Positions 11,011 to 19,678 are shown, counted from the stretch's first letter. The stretch: DNA of 53,791 nucleotides from Polyangiaceae bacterium (GCA_020849655.1 JADLFU010000053.1:1-53791); one strand, 5' to 3'. The notes: generated from the sequence alone by a model not told the origin. Program-made: numbers and translations.

Positions 11011-11316
11011 TCACTCGCCGTCGACGAGCGGGCGGTGCCGGCCCGCGTTCACGATCTCGCGCAGCTCCGTGCCCGCCCGGAAGACCGGCAAGCTCTTGGC
11101 CGACACCTCGACCGGCACGCCGGTCTTCGGGTTGCGCCCGCGGTAGGGCTGGTACGGCCGGACGGTGAAGGTCCCGAAGCCCCGCACCTCGATGCTCTCG
11201 CCGCGGGACAGCGCCTCGGACATCCAGTCGAAGATCGTCTCGACGACCTCCTCGGCCCGCTGACGCTTCATCCCCGCGCGGGCCGCCACCGCGTCGATCA
11301 GCTCGCTCTTCGTCAT
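11011..11316 (-). CDS. HU/IHF-family DNA-binding protein
   Basis: A 101-residue nucleoid protein that bends DNA. It begins MTKSELIDAVA, as in IHF beta-like proteins. The core GFGTFTVRPYQPYRGRNPKTG contains the conserved beta-arm with the Arg-Asn-Pro tip that intercalates into the minor groove. It is slightly longer than the typical 90-95 residues because of a basic/His tail. It converges on the M18 gene, with 18 bases between the stops containing a small inverted repeat (GACGG/CCGTC). Confidence 0.93.
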   Translation of the reverse strand: MTKSELIDAVAARAGMKRQRAEEVVETIFDWMSEALSRGESIEVRGFGTFTVRPYQPYRGRNPKTGVPVEVSAKSLPVFRAGTELREIVNAGRHRPLVDGE

Positions 11317-11383
11317 CGTCCCCTCGTCGCGAAATCTCCGCGACGCGGGCGGGCTCCGTCAAGGGCCCCGCGTCCGGCGCGTG

Positions 11384-11695
11384 TCACCCGAGGCCCGCGA
11401 GCAGCGTCTCCAGCTCGTGGAGCGCGTGCGAGTCGCCCTTGTCCCGCGCGGCGACGAGGCCCGCCTCGCCGATCACGCGCGCCGCGGCGTGGTCGCCGAG
11501 CTCCACCTCGAGCTGGGCCGCCATCAGGTACTGCGGCACGTAGCCCGGCGCCTGCGCGCGCAGCTCGCCGAACGTCGCCCGCGCGGCCTCACGGTCGCCG
11601 AGCGAGCGCTGCTCCATCGCGAGGCCGTACCGCGCGAAGGGATCGGTCGAGCCGCTGGCGACGAGCCGCTGGAGCATCTCGAGGCGCTTCGACAT
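11384..11695 (-). CDS. TPR-like small protein
   Basis: A 103-residue protein made mostly of helical pairs resembling tetratricopeptide repeats: FARYGLAMEQRSLGDREAA and YLMAAQLEVELGDHAAA. The start ATG overlaps the hpt stop (ATGA), which points to translational coupling. TPR proteins act as protein-binding scaffolds; the partner here is unknown. Its last 65 residues show acidic/Ala-Leu composition and no enzyme motif. Confidence 0.78.
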   Translation of the reverse strand: MSKRLEMLQRLVASGSTDPFARYGLAMEQRSLGDREAARATFGELRAQAPGYVPQYLMAAQLEVELGDHAAARVIGEAGLVAARDKGDSHALHELETLLAGLG

Positions 11696-12222
11696 CAGCC
11701 GCGCTCCACGACGCCGATGAACGGCAGGTTGCGGAACCGCTCGGCCCAGTCGAGCCCGTAGCCGATGACGAACCTGTCCTCGATGGTGAACCCCACGTAG
11801 TCGACCTGCACCTCGACCTTCTTGCGCGCGGGCTTGTGCAGGAGCGCGCACACCTTCACCGACGCGGGCCGCCGGGTCTTCATCAGCTCGAGCAGGTGCG
11901 CGATGGTGAGGCCGGTGTCGACGATGTCCTCGACGATGATCACGTCCTCGCCCTCGACCGGGCGGCTGAGATCCTGCGTGATCTGCACGACGCCGCTCGA
12001 GTCGGTGCCCTCGCCGTACGAGCGGGTGCCGAGGAAATCGACGCGGCAGCGCGGGTGATCGATCGCGCGCGCGAGATCGGCGCCGAACACGAAGCTGCCC
12101 TTCAGCACGAGCACGAGCACCACGTTCTTGTCGCGGTACTCGTCGGCGATCTGCTGGCCAAGCTCGCGGACGCGGGCGGCGATGGTCTCGGCGGAGAGCA
12201 AGGGGACGACGCGCTCGGACAT
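11695..12222 (-). CDS. hpt: Hypoxanthine phosphoribosyltransferase
   Basis: Purine salvage enzyme that makes IMP or GMP from hypoxanthine or guanine and PRPP. At 175 residues it matches the family. The PRPP-binding signature [13 protein letters not shown] lies in the middle, preceded by [16 protein letters not shown] and [11 protein letters not shown] (flexible loop), and followed by [19 protein letters not shown] with the base-contacting residues. An ATG at 12258 would add 12 basic residues not seen in the family, so 12222 is preferred. It is first in a two-gene operon with the TPR-like gene. Confidence 0.95.
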   Translation of the reverse strand: MSERVVPLLSAETIAARVRELGQQIADEYRDKNVVLVLVLKGSFVFGADLARAIDHPRCRVDFLGTRSYGEGTDSSGVVQITQDLSRPVEGEDVIIVEDIVDTGLTIAHLLELMKTRRPASVKVCALLHKPARKKVEVQVDYVGFTIEDRFVIGYGLDWAERFRNLPFIGVVERG

Positions 12223-12381
12223 GGCGCGAGGCTTCTTCCGGCTCGCGCGGCCCGTCAAGGCGACCCGCCGTCGCGAAGGGAAGGATCGCCCGCGTGATCG
12301 GATCGATCACCCGAGCGCGGGCGTCGAGGGCTGCAAATCAAGCGAGATCACGCGGGCACGGGCCGTGCTCTCTCGCTCGAC

Positions 12382-13662
12382 ATGCCCCCCATCTCTCGCC
12401 GCTCGCTGTCGCTCGGCCTCGGCGCCGCGCTGCTCGCCTCGCCCTTCGTCGACCTCCTGTCGGGCGGGGGGCGCGCGCGCGCCGACGCGAAGAAGACGGC
12501 CCGCAGGCTCGTCGTGTTCTTCACGCCGAACGGCACGGTCCCGAGCCGCTGGCGGCCCGTCGGCGGGGAGTCGTCGCTGTCGTTCCCCGCGGGGTCGATC
12601 CTCGAGCCGCTCACCCCCGTGAAGGGCGATCTCATCGTCTGCGACGGCGTCGACTTCGTCGGCGTGTCCAACCACGAGGGCGGGATGGCCGCGATGCTCA
12701 CCGGGGGCGGCGACGCGGGATCGCTCTCGCGCGGCATGTCCGTCGATCAGTTCGTCGCGTCGAAGATCGGCGGGGGCGACAGGTTCGCGTCGCTCGAGCT
12801 CGGGGTGCAGACGAGCGCGTGGGGCGGGAACGTCCAGACGCGCATGTGCTACTCGGCGCCCGGCGCCTTCGTGCCGCCGGACGACGATCCGGCGAGCGTG
12901 CACGCGCGGCTGTTCGCGGGGCTCGCGCCCGCCGGCGCGCCGGCCGATCCTCGCGTCGCCCGGCGCAGGCGCGCGCTCGACGTCGCGCGAGAGGAGCTCG
13001 CGGCGCTCTCGGCGCGGCTCGGCAAGGAGGAGCGCGACAAGCTCGGCGTCCACCTGGCGTCGCTCGACAAGCTCGACGCGTCCTGGGGCGTGGGCGCCGC
13101 GGCCGCCGGGTGTCAGCCCGCGCCGATGCCGGTCGCGAAGCCCTCGTTCGCCGATCAGGGCGCGCAGCAGCTCGATCTGTTGGTCGCGGCGCTGGCGTGC
13201 GGCATGACGCGCGTCGCGTCCCTCCAGTGGTCCCACACCGTCGGCCCGCAGGTGTTCGATTGGTTGGGTTTGACGGAGGGCCACCACGCGCTGTCCCACA
13301 TCGACGACTCGAACCCGAGCGGCGTCGAGCAGTTCGTCAAGGCCGAGCGCTGGTACGCGTCGCAGTTCGCGGGGCTGATCGACCGGCTGCGCGCGGCGCC
13401 CGATCCGGCCGGCGGGACGCTGCTCGACTCGACGCTGGTCGTGTGGGCGAAGGAGCTCGGCGACGGGCGCCTGCACGAGTGCAAGTCCGTGCCCTTCGTG
13501 ATGGCGGGCGGCGGCGTGTGGCGGACGGGGCGCCTGCTGCAGCTCAACGGCACCCCGCACCAGCGGCTGCTGGTGTCGATCTGCCAGGCGATGGGGCTGA
13601 CGAACCAGACGTTCGGCGACGCGAGCAAGGGTCAGGGGCCGGTCGAGGCGCTGTGGAGCTGA
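12382..13662 (+). CDS. DUF1552 family secreted protein
   Basis: A 426-residue protein with a Tat-like signal (SRRSLSLGLG followed by a hydrophobic stretch), then the DUF1552 domain: LVVFFTPNGTVPSRW, HEGGMAAMLTG, SVDQFVASKIG, LELGVQT, DSTLVVWAKELGDG and the terminal GEDG-like region replaced by QTFGDASKGQG. The family has alkaline-phosphatase/sulfatase-like features and is found almost always beside DUF1592-type cytochrome proteins in Planctomycetes and Myxococcota; its reaction is not established. The next gene is such a partner, 27 bases downstream, so the pair is probably an operon. Confidence 0.9.
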   Translation: MPPISRRSLSLGLGAALLASPFVDLLSGGGRARADAKKTARRLVVFFTPNGTVPSRWRPVGGESSLSFPAGSILEPLTPVKGDLIVCDGVDFVGVSNHEGGMAAMLTGGGDAGSLSRGMSVDQFVASKIGGGDRFASLELGVQTSAWGGNVQTRMCYSAPGAFVPPDDDPASVHARLFAGLAPAGAPADPRVARRRRALDVAREELAALSARLGKEERDKLGVHLASLDKLDASWGVGAAAAGCQPAPMPVAKPSFADQGAQQLDLLVAALACGMTRVASLQWSHTVGPQVFDWLGLTEGHHALSHIDDSNPSGVEQFVKAERWYASQFAGLIDRLRAAPDPAGGTLLDSTLVVWAKELGDGRLHECKSVPFVMAGGGVWRTGRLLQLNGTPHQRLLVSICQAMGLTNQTFGDASKGQGPVEALWS

Positions 13663-13689
13663 GCTGAAGGAGCGCGAGGAGCACGAGCC

Positions 13690-15996
13690 ATGAAGCGAAC
13701 GATGATGATGACCATGGGCTGGCTGCTGGCCGCGGGCTGCGCGGCGGGGGGCCCGGGCGACGGCGCGGACGGCGAGTCGGAGCGCGGCGCGGACGTCTCG
13801 ACGCCCTGCCCCGACGACCGCGCGTTCTTCGTGAGCGAGGTGCGCGCGCCCCTGCTCGCGAAGCGCTGCGTCGGCTGTCACCGCGAGGGCGGGCTCGCCG
13901 GCGCGTCGCGGCTCGTGCTCTCGGAGACCGACGAGCGCGCGGGCTTCGCCGGGGCCGTCGCGCTCGCGAGGGAGAGCGCCGGGGGCGTGCCCGCGCTGCT
14001 CGCGCGGCCCGCGGGCCTGCACCCGGACGGACACCCTGGCGGGACGCTCACGCCGCCTGGCACGGCCGGCTACGCGCGGCTCCAGGCGTTCGTGGCGCGC
14101 GTCGCGGGCGGCGACTGCGCGGCGCAGGCGGGGCAGACCTGTGACGCTTCGACGCCGGGCAAGCGGCGGCTCCGCAGGCTGACCCGCCGCGAGCTCGACC
14201 GCACGCTGCGGGATCTGTTCGCGCTGCCGGAGGGGTTCTCCGCGGGGCTCGCCGCCGACACCGTGGTCGCGGGGTTCGACAACCGCGCGGACGTCGGCCT
14301 GGTCACGCCGCTCGTGGCCTCGCAGGTGGCGACGATGGCCGAGCAGCTGTCGGCGAAGATCGTCGCGGGCTGGGCCCCGTGCGCGGGCGCGGGCTCGGCG
14401 TGCGTCGACGCGGTGCTCGACGGCGTCGGCAGGCGGCTGTTCCGGCGGCCGCTGTCGAGCGGCGAGCGAGCGCGCTACCGCGCGCTGTACGCCGCCGCCG
14501 AGGAGGATCAGGCCGGCGTCGGGCGCGAGGCGGTGCTGGGCGCGCTCCTGCAGTCGCCGAGCTTCCTCTACCGCGCGGAGCTCGGCGGCGCGGCGGCGGG
14601 CGGCGTGGTCACGCTCGACGGCTACGAGCGGGCGACCGCGCTCTCGTACCTCGCGTGGGGCACGACGCCGGACGACGCCTTGCTCGACGCCGCGGCGACC
14701 GGCGCGCTCGACACGCCGGCGGGGCTCTCGGCCCAGCTCGAGCGGCTGCTCGCCGATCCTCGCGCGTCGGGCGCGACCGAAGCGTTCGTCTCGCAGTGGC
14801 TCGACGTCGGCCGCCTGGACTCCGCGCCCAAGGACGCGGCCGTGTACCCGGCCTTCGACGCGGGGCTGCGCGCGGCGATGCGCGAGGAGACGCGCCGCTT
14901 CGTGGATCACGTGGTGCGCGAGCGCCACGGCACGCTCGGTGATCTCTTGACCTCGCGCGAGACGTTCGTCGGAGGCGCGCTCGGTGACCTGTACGGCGCG
15001 CCGGCGGGCGCGGTGCAGCCCTGGACCCAGGACGCCGTCCGCGCGGGGCTGCTCACGCAGGCCTCCGTGCTCGCGGTGCACGGCGGGCCCGCGGGCTCGT
15101 CACCCATCCAGCGCGGCAAGCTCGTGCGCGAGCGGCTGCTCTGTCAGCCGCTGCCCCCGCCGCCCGCCAACGTGAGCGTCAAGCCGCCGCCGGTCGACCC
15201 GACGAAGTCGACACGCGAGCGGTTCGCGGCGCACGGCGCGGTCGAGCCCTGCCTCAGCTGCCACCGGCTGATGGACCCGATCGGGTTCGCGTTCGAGGGG
15301 TTCGACGGGATAGGGCGGGCGCGGGCGACCGAGGCGGGCCACCCCGTCGACACCCGCGGCTCGATCCTCGACGCGGGCTCCGCGAGCGGCGACGTGACGG
15401 GCGCCGCAGAGGTCGCCGCGCGCCTCGCCGCGAGCCCCGAGGTGCGCGCCTGCTTCGCGTCGCAGTGGGTGCGGTTCGGGTTCGGCGTCGACGAGGAGGA
15501 GGAGCTGCCCTGCCTCACCGACGGCCTGCGCATGAGCTTCCAGGAGGGCGACGGATCGGTCGAGGGGCTGCTCCGCGCGCTGGTCGCGACGCCGCACTTC
15601 ACGACCCGCCGCGCGGACCCGGAGCAGCAGCCGGCGCCGATGGCACCTGACGCACCCAGCATGGGCGCGGCGGGCGCGGCGGGCGCGGCGGGCGCAGGCG
15701 GTGCGGCGGGCGCGAGCGGCGCCGCCGGCGCGACGAGCGGCGACTCCGTGACCGTCACCACGACGACCGACACGTCGTGGCCCGGCGGCAGCTGCAGCAC
15801 CGCGAAGATCGTCAACGCCGGCGCGGCGGCGGCCACCTGGCAGGTCTCCCTGGAGATCGGCGGCGAGCTCACCGACGTGTGGAACGCGGTCGATCTCGGC
15901 GCGAAGGGCCCGACGCGAGCGTTCCGTGGCGTCGAGTGGAACGCGTCGCTCCCGCCCGGAGGCTCGACGAGCTTCGGGTTCTGCGTGGCGAAATGA
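13690..15996 (+). CDS. DUF1592/DUF1588-type lipoprotein with cytochrome motif and C-terminal CBM2-like domain
   Basis: A 768-residue exported lipoprotein (lipobox LAAGC, Cys 17). A cytochrome-type heme motif CVGCH sits at 60-64. Then come DUF1587 (RRLTRRELDRTLRDLF), DUF1595 (RRLFRRPLSSGERARY), DUF1592 (YERATALSYLAWGTTPDD), DUF1588 (GLLTQASVLAVHGG to CLSCHRLMDPIGFAFEGFD, containing a second CxxCH) and DUF1585. After a Gly/Ala linker the last 85 residues resemble a family 2 carbohydrate-binding module, with conserved Trp-Asn-Ala, W-N-x-x-L-x-PG and SFGF motifs and a flanking Cys pair. The core is expected to be a periplasmic or surface heme-binding protein working with the DUF1552 partner; the CBM2-like tail suggests polysaccharide binding. 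Confidence 0.88.
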   Translation: MKRTMMMTMGWLLAAGCAAGGPGDGADGESERGADVSTPCPDDRAFFVSEVRAPLLAKRCVGCHREGGLAGASRLVLSETDERAGFAGAVALARESAGGVPALLARPAGLHPDGHPGGTLTPPGTAGYARLQAFVARVAGGDCAAQAGQTCDASTPGKRRLRRLTRRELDRTLRDLFALPEGFSAGLAADTVVAGFDNRADVGLVTPLVASQVATMAEQLSAKIVAGWAPCAGAGSACVDAVLDGVGRRLFRRPLSSGERARYRALYAAAEEDQAGVGREAVLGALLQSPSFLYRAELGGAAAGGVVTLDGYERATALSYLAWGTTPDDALLDAAATGALDTPAGLSAQLERLLADPRASGATEAFVSQWLDVGRLDSAPKDAAVYPAFDAGLRAAMREETRRFVDHVVRERHGTLGDLLTSRETFVGGALGDLYGAPAGAVQPWTQDAVRAGLLTQASVLAVHGGPAGSSPIQRGKLVRERLLCQPLPPPPANVSVKPPPVDPTKSTRERFAAHGAVEPCLSCHRLMDPIGFAFEGFDGIGRARATEAGHPVDTRGSILDAGSASGDVTGAAEVAARLAASPEVRACFASQWVRFGFGVDEEEELPCLTDGLRMSFQEGDGSVEGLLRALVATPHFTTRRADPEQQPAPMAPDAPSMGAAGAAGAAGAGGAAGASGAAGATSGDSVTVTTTTDTSWPGGSCSTAKIVNAGAAAATWQVSLEIGGELTDVWNAVDLGAKGPTRAFRGVEWNASLPPGGSTSFGFCVAK

Positions 15997-16011
15997 AGGA
16001 CCGGAGATCGC

Positions 16012-16046
16012 TTGACGTCATGAAACCTACTGGTATTAGAAACCAC
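16012..16046 (+). promoter_or_regulatory. Probable promoter of the arsR-type gene
   Basis: TTGACG (16012-16017), 16 bases, then TATTAG (16034-16039), in an unusually AT-rich stretch for this genome. Transcription would begin at about 16046, right at the ATG at 16047, so the message may be leaderless. TGGT-N7-ACCA (16031-16045) overlaps the -10 and could be an operator half-site pair for autoregulation. Confidence 0.5.
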
Positions 16047-16394
16047 ATGGTATCGGATGCCGCGGAGCTGGACGCCGTGTTCCACGCGCTCGCGCACCCC
16101 GCGCGGCGGGCGATGCTGCGGCAGCTCGCGGAGGGGGAGCGCAACCTGACCGAGCTCGCGGCCCCGCTGTCGATGACGTTCCCCGCCGCCAGCAAGCACG
16201 TGCGCGTCCTCGAGGCGGCGAGCCTCGTGCGCCGGCGCGTCGCGGGGCGCCAGCACCTCTGCAGCCTTCACGCGCCGCCGCTGCGCGAGGCGTCGCGGTG
16301 GACGGCGCAGTTTCGACGCCACTGGGAGGCGCGGTTCCGCGCGCTCGACGCGCTGCTCGACGAGCTGCAGGGCGATCCCCCGCCCGAGGGCTGA
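16047..16394 (+). CDS. ArsR-family transcriptional regulator
   Basis: Winged-helix repressor of 115 residues. HALAHPARRAMLRQLAEGE leads into the helix-turn-helix LTELAAPLSMTFPAASKHVRVLE, then the wing LVRRRVAGRQHLC. No metal-binding Cys pair is present in the recognition helix, so it is probably one of the ArsR regulators paired with an AHSA1 gene rather than a metal sensor. The ATG at 16047 was chosen over 16020 because the likely promoter -10 lies between them. The partner AHSA1/SRPBCC gene follows after 83 bases. Confidence 0.92.
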   Translation: MVSDAAELDAVFHALAHPARRAMLRQLAEGERNLTELAAPLSMTFPAASKHVRVLEAASLVRRRVAGRQHLCSLHAPPLREASRWTAQFRRHWEARFRALDALLDELQGDPPPEG

Positions 16395-16477
16395 CCGCGC
16401 CGTCGCCGCGTCCTCCGCGTCCTCCCGTCCTCCTCGTCGTCACTCATCCCGACCCACGACCCAACTGGACCCCAACG

Positions 16478-16966
16478 ATGACCCCCAAGTCGCTGCAGAT
16501 CTCCACGCCCACCGACACCACGATCGTCCTCACGCGCGGGTTCCGCGCGCCCAGGCGCCTGGTCTGGGAGGCCATGTTCACGCCCGACAAGATGCGCCGG
16601 TGGATGGTCCCCCCGCCGGGCTGGACGCTCGCGGACTGTGACGTGTCGCCCTGCCTCGCCGGGGGGCTCCGGCTCACGTGGAGGAGCGCGGACGCGGATC
16701 CGGCGATGACGATGTTCGGAGTGTTCACCGAGGTCGCGGCGCACGAGGCGATCGTCCACACCGAGACGATGGTGCTCCCCGGCGGCCAGGTGGTCAGCTC
16801 GCTCGTCGAGCGGCATGAGTTCGCAGACGACGGGGGCGCGACGCTGATGCGCATCACGCAGACGTACGAGTCGCGCGCGGCGCGCGACGGCGCGCTCGAG
16901 TCGGGCATGGATCAGGGCATGGAGGCCTGCTACTGCCACCTCGACGCGCTGCTCGCGCCAGGATAG
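16478..16966 (+). CDS. SRPBCC/AHSA1 domain protein
   Basis: A 162-residue protein with a START-like hydrophobic ligand-binding fold: FRAPRRLVWEAMFTPDKMRRWM at the front, a central ADCDVSPCLAGGLRLTWR, and GMDQGMEACYCHLDALL in the C-terminal helix. AHSA1-like proteins often sit next to ArsR regulators, as here, and are thought to bind small ligands or assist in stress responses. It ends 38 bases before the convergent GAF gene; CCGCGCGCGCGG lies between them. Confidence 0.9.
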   Translation: MTPKSLQISTPTDTTIVLTRGFRAPRRLVWEAMFTPDKMRRWMVPPPGWTLADCDVSPCLAGGLRLTWRSADADPAMTMFGVFTEVAAHEAIVHTETMVLPGGQVVSSLVERHEFADDGGATLMRITQTYESRAARDGALESGMDQGMEACYCHLDALLAPG

Positions 16967-17004
16967 CCGCCGGTCCGTCGACGTCCGCGCGCGCGGGCCG
17001 AGGC

Positions 17005-17697
17005 TCAGCTCCCGCGCTGGCTGAACGCGCGATCGACGCGGGCGACGAGCGCGGCGGCGATCTCGCTCACGATCCCGACGTCCGACGCCCGGAACTCTCT
17101 GTCATGGCGGCCGAGCTCGAGCGTCGCGAGGAGCCGGCCGTCCCACACGACGGGCGCCATCAGCACGCCTCGCACCCGGTCGCCGCCGAGCCGCCCGGCG
17201 ACCACCTGGTGCGCGATCGACGCGCGCGGCGCGCCGACGAGCGTGCGGCCCCGCTGCGCGTAGATCATCGACGGATCCCGGCGCGAGAGGCACGCGCCGA
17301 GCACGAGCTCGGCCGGCAGCCCGCGCGTGACGGACGCCATGAAGCCCACGTACGGCTCGCGGTCGCGGTACAGCACCGCCGCGTCCGCGCGCGTCGTCCG
17401 CGCCGCGACGTCGAGCGCGAACAGGCAGGCCTCGCCGAAGTCCCGCGCGTCGTCGATCATCGAGCGCGCGGGCCCGGCCGCGCCCTCGAGCGCGCGGATC
17501 TCGCGGATCTCGTCGAGCGGTCGCCAGTCGCTCCAGCCAGGTTGCGCCACGTAGGCGCCCGCGGGGATCTTCTCGTAGAGGACGCCCCGCAGCAGCTGGG
17601 AGGTCGACACGGGCCCGACGACGAGCCGCCCGCTCGCGACGAGCCATGCAGCGGGGGCCTTCGGGCCGGGACGCGGGGCAGCTTTCACCTGGATCAT
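17005..17697 (-). CDS. GYF_2-like and GAF domain protein
   Basis: A 230-residue cytoplasmic protein. Residues about 15-65 fit a GYF_2-type module (WLVASGRLVVGPVSTSQLL then GWSDWRPLDEI), common in myxobacterial signalling proteins. Residues about 80-225 resemble a GAF domain (VAARTTRADAAVLYRD, VLMAPVVWDGRLLATLELG), which usually binds small molecules or partners. No output domain is attached, so it may act as a sensor or adaptor. A GAGAGG ribosome site precedes the ATG at good spacing. It is divergent from the sigma-like gene, 108 bases apart, which suggests a regulatory link. Confidence 0.8.
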   Translation of the reverse strand: MIQVKAAPRPGPKAPAAWLVASGRLVVGPVSTSQLLRGVLYEKIPAGAYVAQPGWSDWRPLDEIREIRALEGAAGPARSMIDDARDFGEACLFALDVAARTTRADAAVLYRDREPYVGFMASVTRGLPAELVLGACLSRRDPSMIYAQRGRTLVGAPRASIAHQVVAGRLGGDRVRGVLMAPVVWDGRLLATLELGRHDREFRASDVGIVSEIAAALVARVDRAFSQRGS

Positions 17698-17805
17698 CGG
17701 GGCACCTCTCTCGATCGCGATCGTCGCGTGCGCGCGCCGCCGCGGCCAATTTCCGTGCGCGCGCGGCCGTTGACCGGCGACGGGCAAACCTGGGATCGTA
17801 CGCGG

Positions 17806-18693
17806 ATGACCCGTGAGGCCGACGCGGCCCGTGGCGCCGACGACCCGCTGCTCCTCGCCGCGTACCTCGCCGAGTTCGCGCCGCTCCCGACCGAGAAGGA
17901 CGCGGTCGTCCTCGTCGGCGGCGTCGCGCGCCGCGCGGGCGATCTGCGCGCCCTCGCGGTCCACGATCTCGCGGCGCGCGTCGGTGATCACCACCTCCTG
18001 CGGCGGGCCGACGACACCGCGCGGCTGGCCGCGCTCACGTTCGTCGAGCGGCGGCTCGCGGCGGGCGACAAGATCGCGCAGTACGGGCGGGAGGGCGCGT
18101 TCGCGGGGTTCCTGCGCCGCGTGCTGCACAACCTGTTGCTCGACTGGCTACGCTCCCCGGCCGGGCGCGCCGAGCTTCACCGCAAGGAGCACGACCCAGC
18201 CTTCGAGGCGCCCGAAGACGTCGAGGAGCCGCCGCTGCCCGGCGAGCTCGACGAGCGCGCGCGCGCGCTGATGCGGAACCACGCGATCGCCCTCGCCCTC
18301 TTGCGCGCGCTGCCGCCAGGGCGAGGCGCGCCGCTGCGCCTGTCGCTGTGGCCCGCGTACGAGCACGACGCGGAGGACGTGGCCGCGTTCCAGGGGTTCG
18401 CCCGGTGCCACGAGACGGCCACGAGCCAGGCCGACGCGCGCGGCTGCGACTCGGGCCGCCGCTGCGAGCTGCCCGATCAGCCGTGGCGCGAGGCGTACGC
18501 GGCGGAGCTCGACGAGCGCAAGCGCCTCGAGCCCGGCGGGCTGTCGCGGCGCGCCATCGCCGAGGCCCTGCGCATCGGCGTCGGCAAGCCGATCGACAAG
18601 CGCGAGGGCGCCGTCTGCGAGCGGATCAGCAAAGCTCGGCTGATGTTGGTCGAGGAGCTCCGTCGTACGGGGGTGGAGAGCTCGAGGACATGA
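17806..18693 (+). CDS. Atypical sigma-70-like regulator with Cys-containing insertion
   Basis: A 295-residue protein that looks like a divergent ECF-type sigma factor. Residues about 75-118 resemble region 2 (AFAGFLRRVLHNLLLDWLRS, the -10 recognition helix). Residues from about 150 resemble region 4: RALMRNHAIALALLRALPPG, and then LSRRAIAEALRIG and ERISKARLMLVEELRR. Between the two halves of region 4 is an insertion of roughly 60 residues (about 183-243) with Cys 201, 214 and 220 and His 202, which might bind metal or respond to redox. The gene overlaps the next one by ATGA. The family assignment is moderate; DNA recognition and partners are inferred. Confidence 0.65.
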   Translation: MTREADAARGADDPLLLAAYLAEFAPLPTEKDAVVLVGGVARRAGDLRALAVHDLAARVGDHHLLRRADDTARLAALTFVERRLAAGDKIAQYGREGAFAGFLRRVLHNLLLDWLRSPAGRAELHRKEHDPAFEAPEDVEEPPLPGELDERARALMRNHAIALALLRALPPGRGAPLRLSLWPAYEHDAEDVAAFQGFARCHETATSQADARGCDSGRRCELPDQPWREAYAAELDERKRLEPGGLSRRAIAEALRIGVGKPIDKREGAVCERISKARLMLVEELRRTGVESSRT

Positions 18694-19661
18694 CCCGAAA
18701 AGCTGAGATCGTGGCGCGGGCGCGGGCGCTCGCTGCGGGGCGCGGCGCGCTGTCGTCGCCGGACGTCTGGGCGCTCGGACGCCTCTTGCGCGTCGCCGGC
18801 GGTGACGCCGAGACCGACGAGGAGGCGGCGCTCGTCGACGAGGCCGCCGCGCTCGCCGCTGCGCTGCTCCCCCGCGACCGGGTGGCGGACGATCCGCCCG
18901 CCTGCGACGCGGTGCGCGCGCACCTCGCCGCGCCCGGCGCCGCCGTCGACGCGGCCGCCACGGAGATCGATCGGCTCGGCGCGTGGACGGCGGTGCTCGC
19001 GAGCGCGTCGCCGGGATCGCGCGAGGCCGAGCGCGCGAGAGAGACGGGCCGAGAGCTCGCGGCGCTCGTCGCGCGGGCCGACGCGCTCGCGCTGCTCCCG
19101 CTCGCCGAGGCCGTCTCTCGCAGGGTCGCGGAGGAGGGCGTGGTGGCGCACGCCGAGCCGCTGACGCTCGCGCTCACCGACGCGCTCGGCGTGGCGCTCG
19201 GGCGCGCGCTGTCGGGCGAGGCGCTGGACGTGCCCCCGCGCCGCGCGAGCCTGGACGAGGCCGCGCTGCGCGCGCTGTCGGGCGTCCTCGCGCGCGCGCT
19301 CGGGAAGGTGTCGTTCGCGCTGCCGACCGAGCTGCTCGACGTCACGGTGCCCGCCGCGCACCACGAGGCGGCGCTCACGCTGCACGAGGCGAGCGCGCGC
19401 GCGCCCGAGCAGAGGCTGGTCGTGTTCGGCAGCGTCGAGGTCTGCCTGACCGCCGGCGAGGTGACGGTCGCGGTGCCCGCGTCGACCCGCGACGCGCCGC
19501 TGCTCGTGTGCCTCACGCACGGGCAGCCTGGTGAGCCCTGCCCGTCGCGCGGCGGCGCGACCTCGCGCGAGACGGTGTTCACGCTGCCCGCGTCGCGCGA
19601 TGATCTCGACGGGCTCGCGCTCGTGCTCGGCGAGCGGCTCGCGATCCTGCGCCGCCGCTAG
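18690..19661 (+). CDS. Unknown protein coupled to the sigma-like gene
   Basis: A 323-residue protein whose ATG overlaps the stop of the sigma-like gene, so the two are made together. The first two thirds are Ala/Leu/Glu-rich helices without transmembrane segments. The C-terminal 100 residues look like beta-strands (LVVFGSVEVCLTAGEVTVAV) and hold three Cys. I do not recognise a family. By position it might control the sigma-like factor, or be controlled by it, but it has no recognisable anti-sigma domain. Confidence 0.7.
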   Translation: MTRKAEIVARARALAAGRGALSSPDVWALGRLLRVAGGDAETDEEAALVDEAAALAAALLPRDRVADDPPACDAVRAHLAAPGAAVDAAATEIDRLGAWTAVLASASPGSREAERARETGRELAALVARADALALLPLAEAVSRRVAEEGVVAHAEPLTLALTDALGVALGRALSGEALDVPPRRASLDEAALRALSGVLARALGKVSFALPTELLDVTVPAAHHEAALTLHEASARAPEQRLVVFGSVEVCLTAGEVTVAVPASTRDAPLLVCLTHGQPGEPCPSRGGATSRETVFTLPASRDDLDGLALVLGERLAILRRR

Positions 19662-19678
19662 CCCGGCGTCCCCCGGGG

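Noticed and set aside
17762-17805. TTGACC upstream of the sigma-like gene as a -35 box
   Set aside because: No acceptable -10 at 16-18 bases; could be chance.
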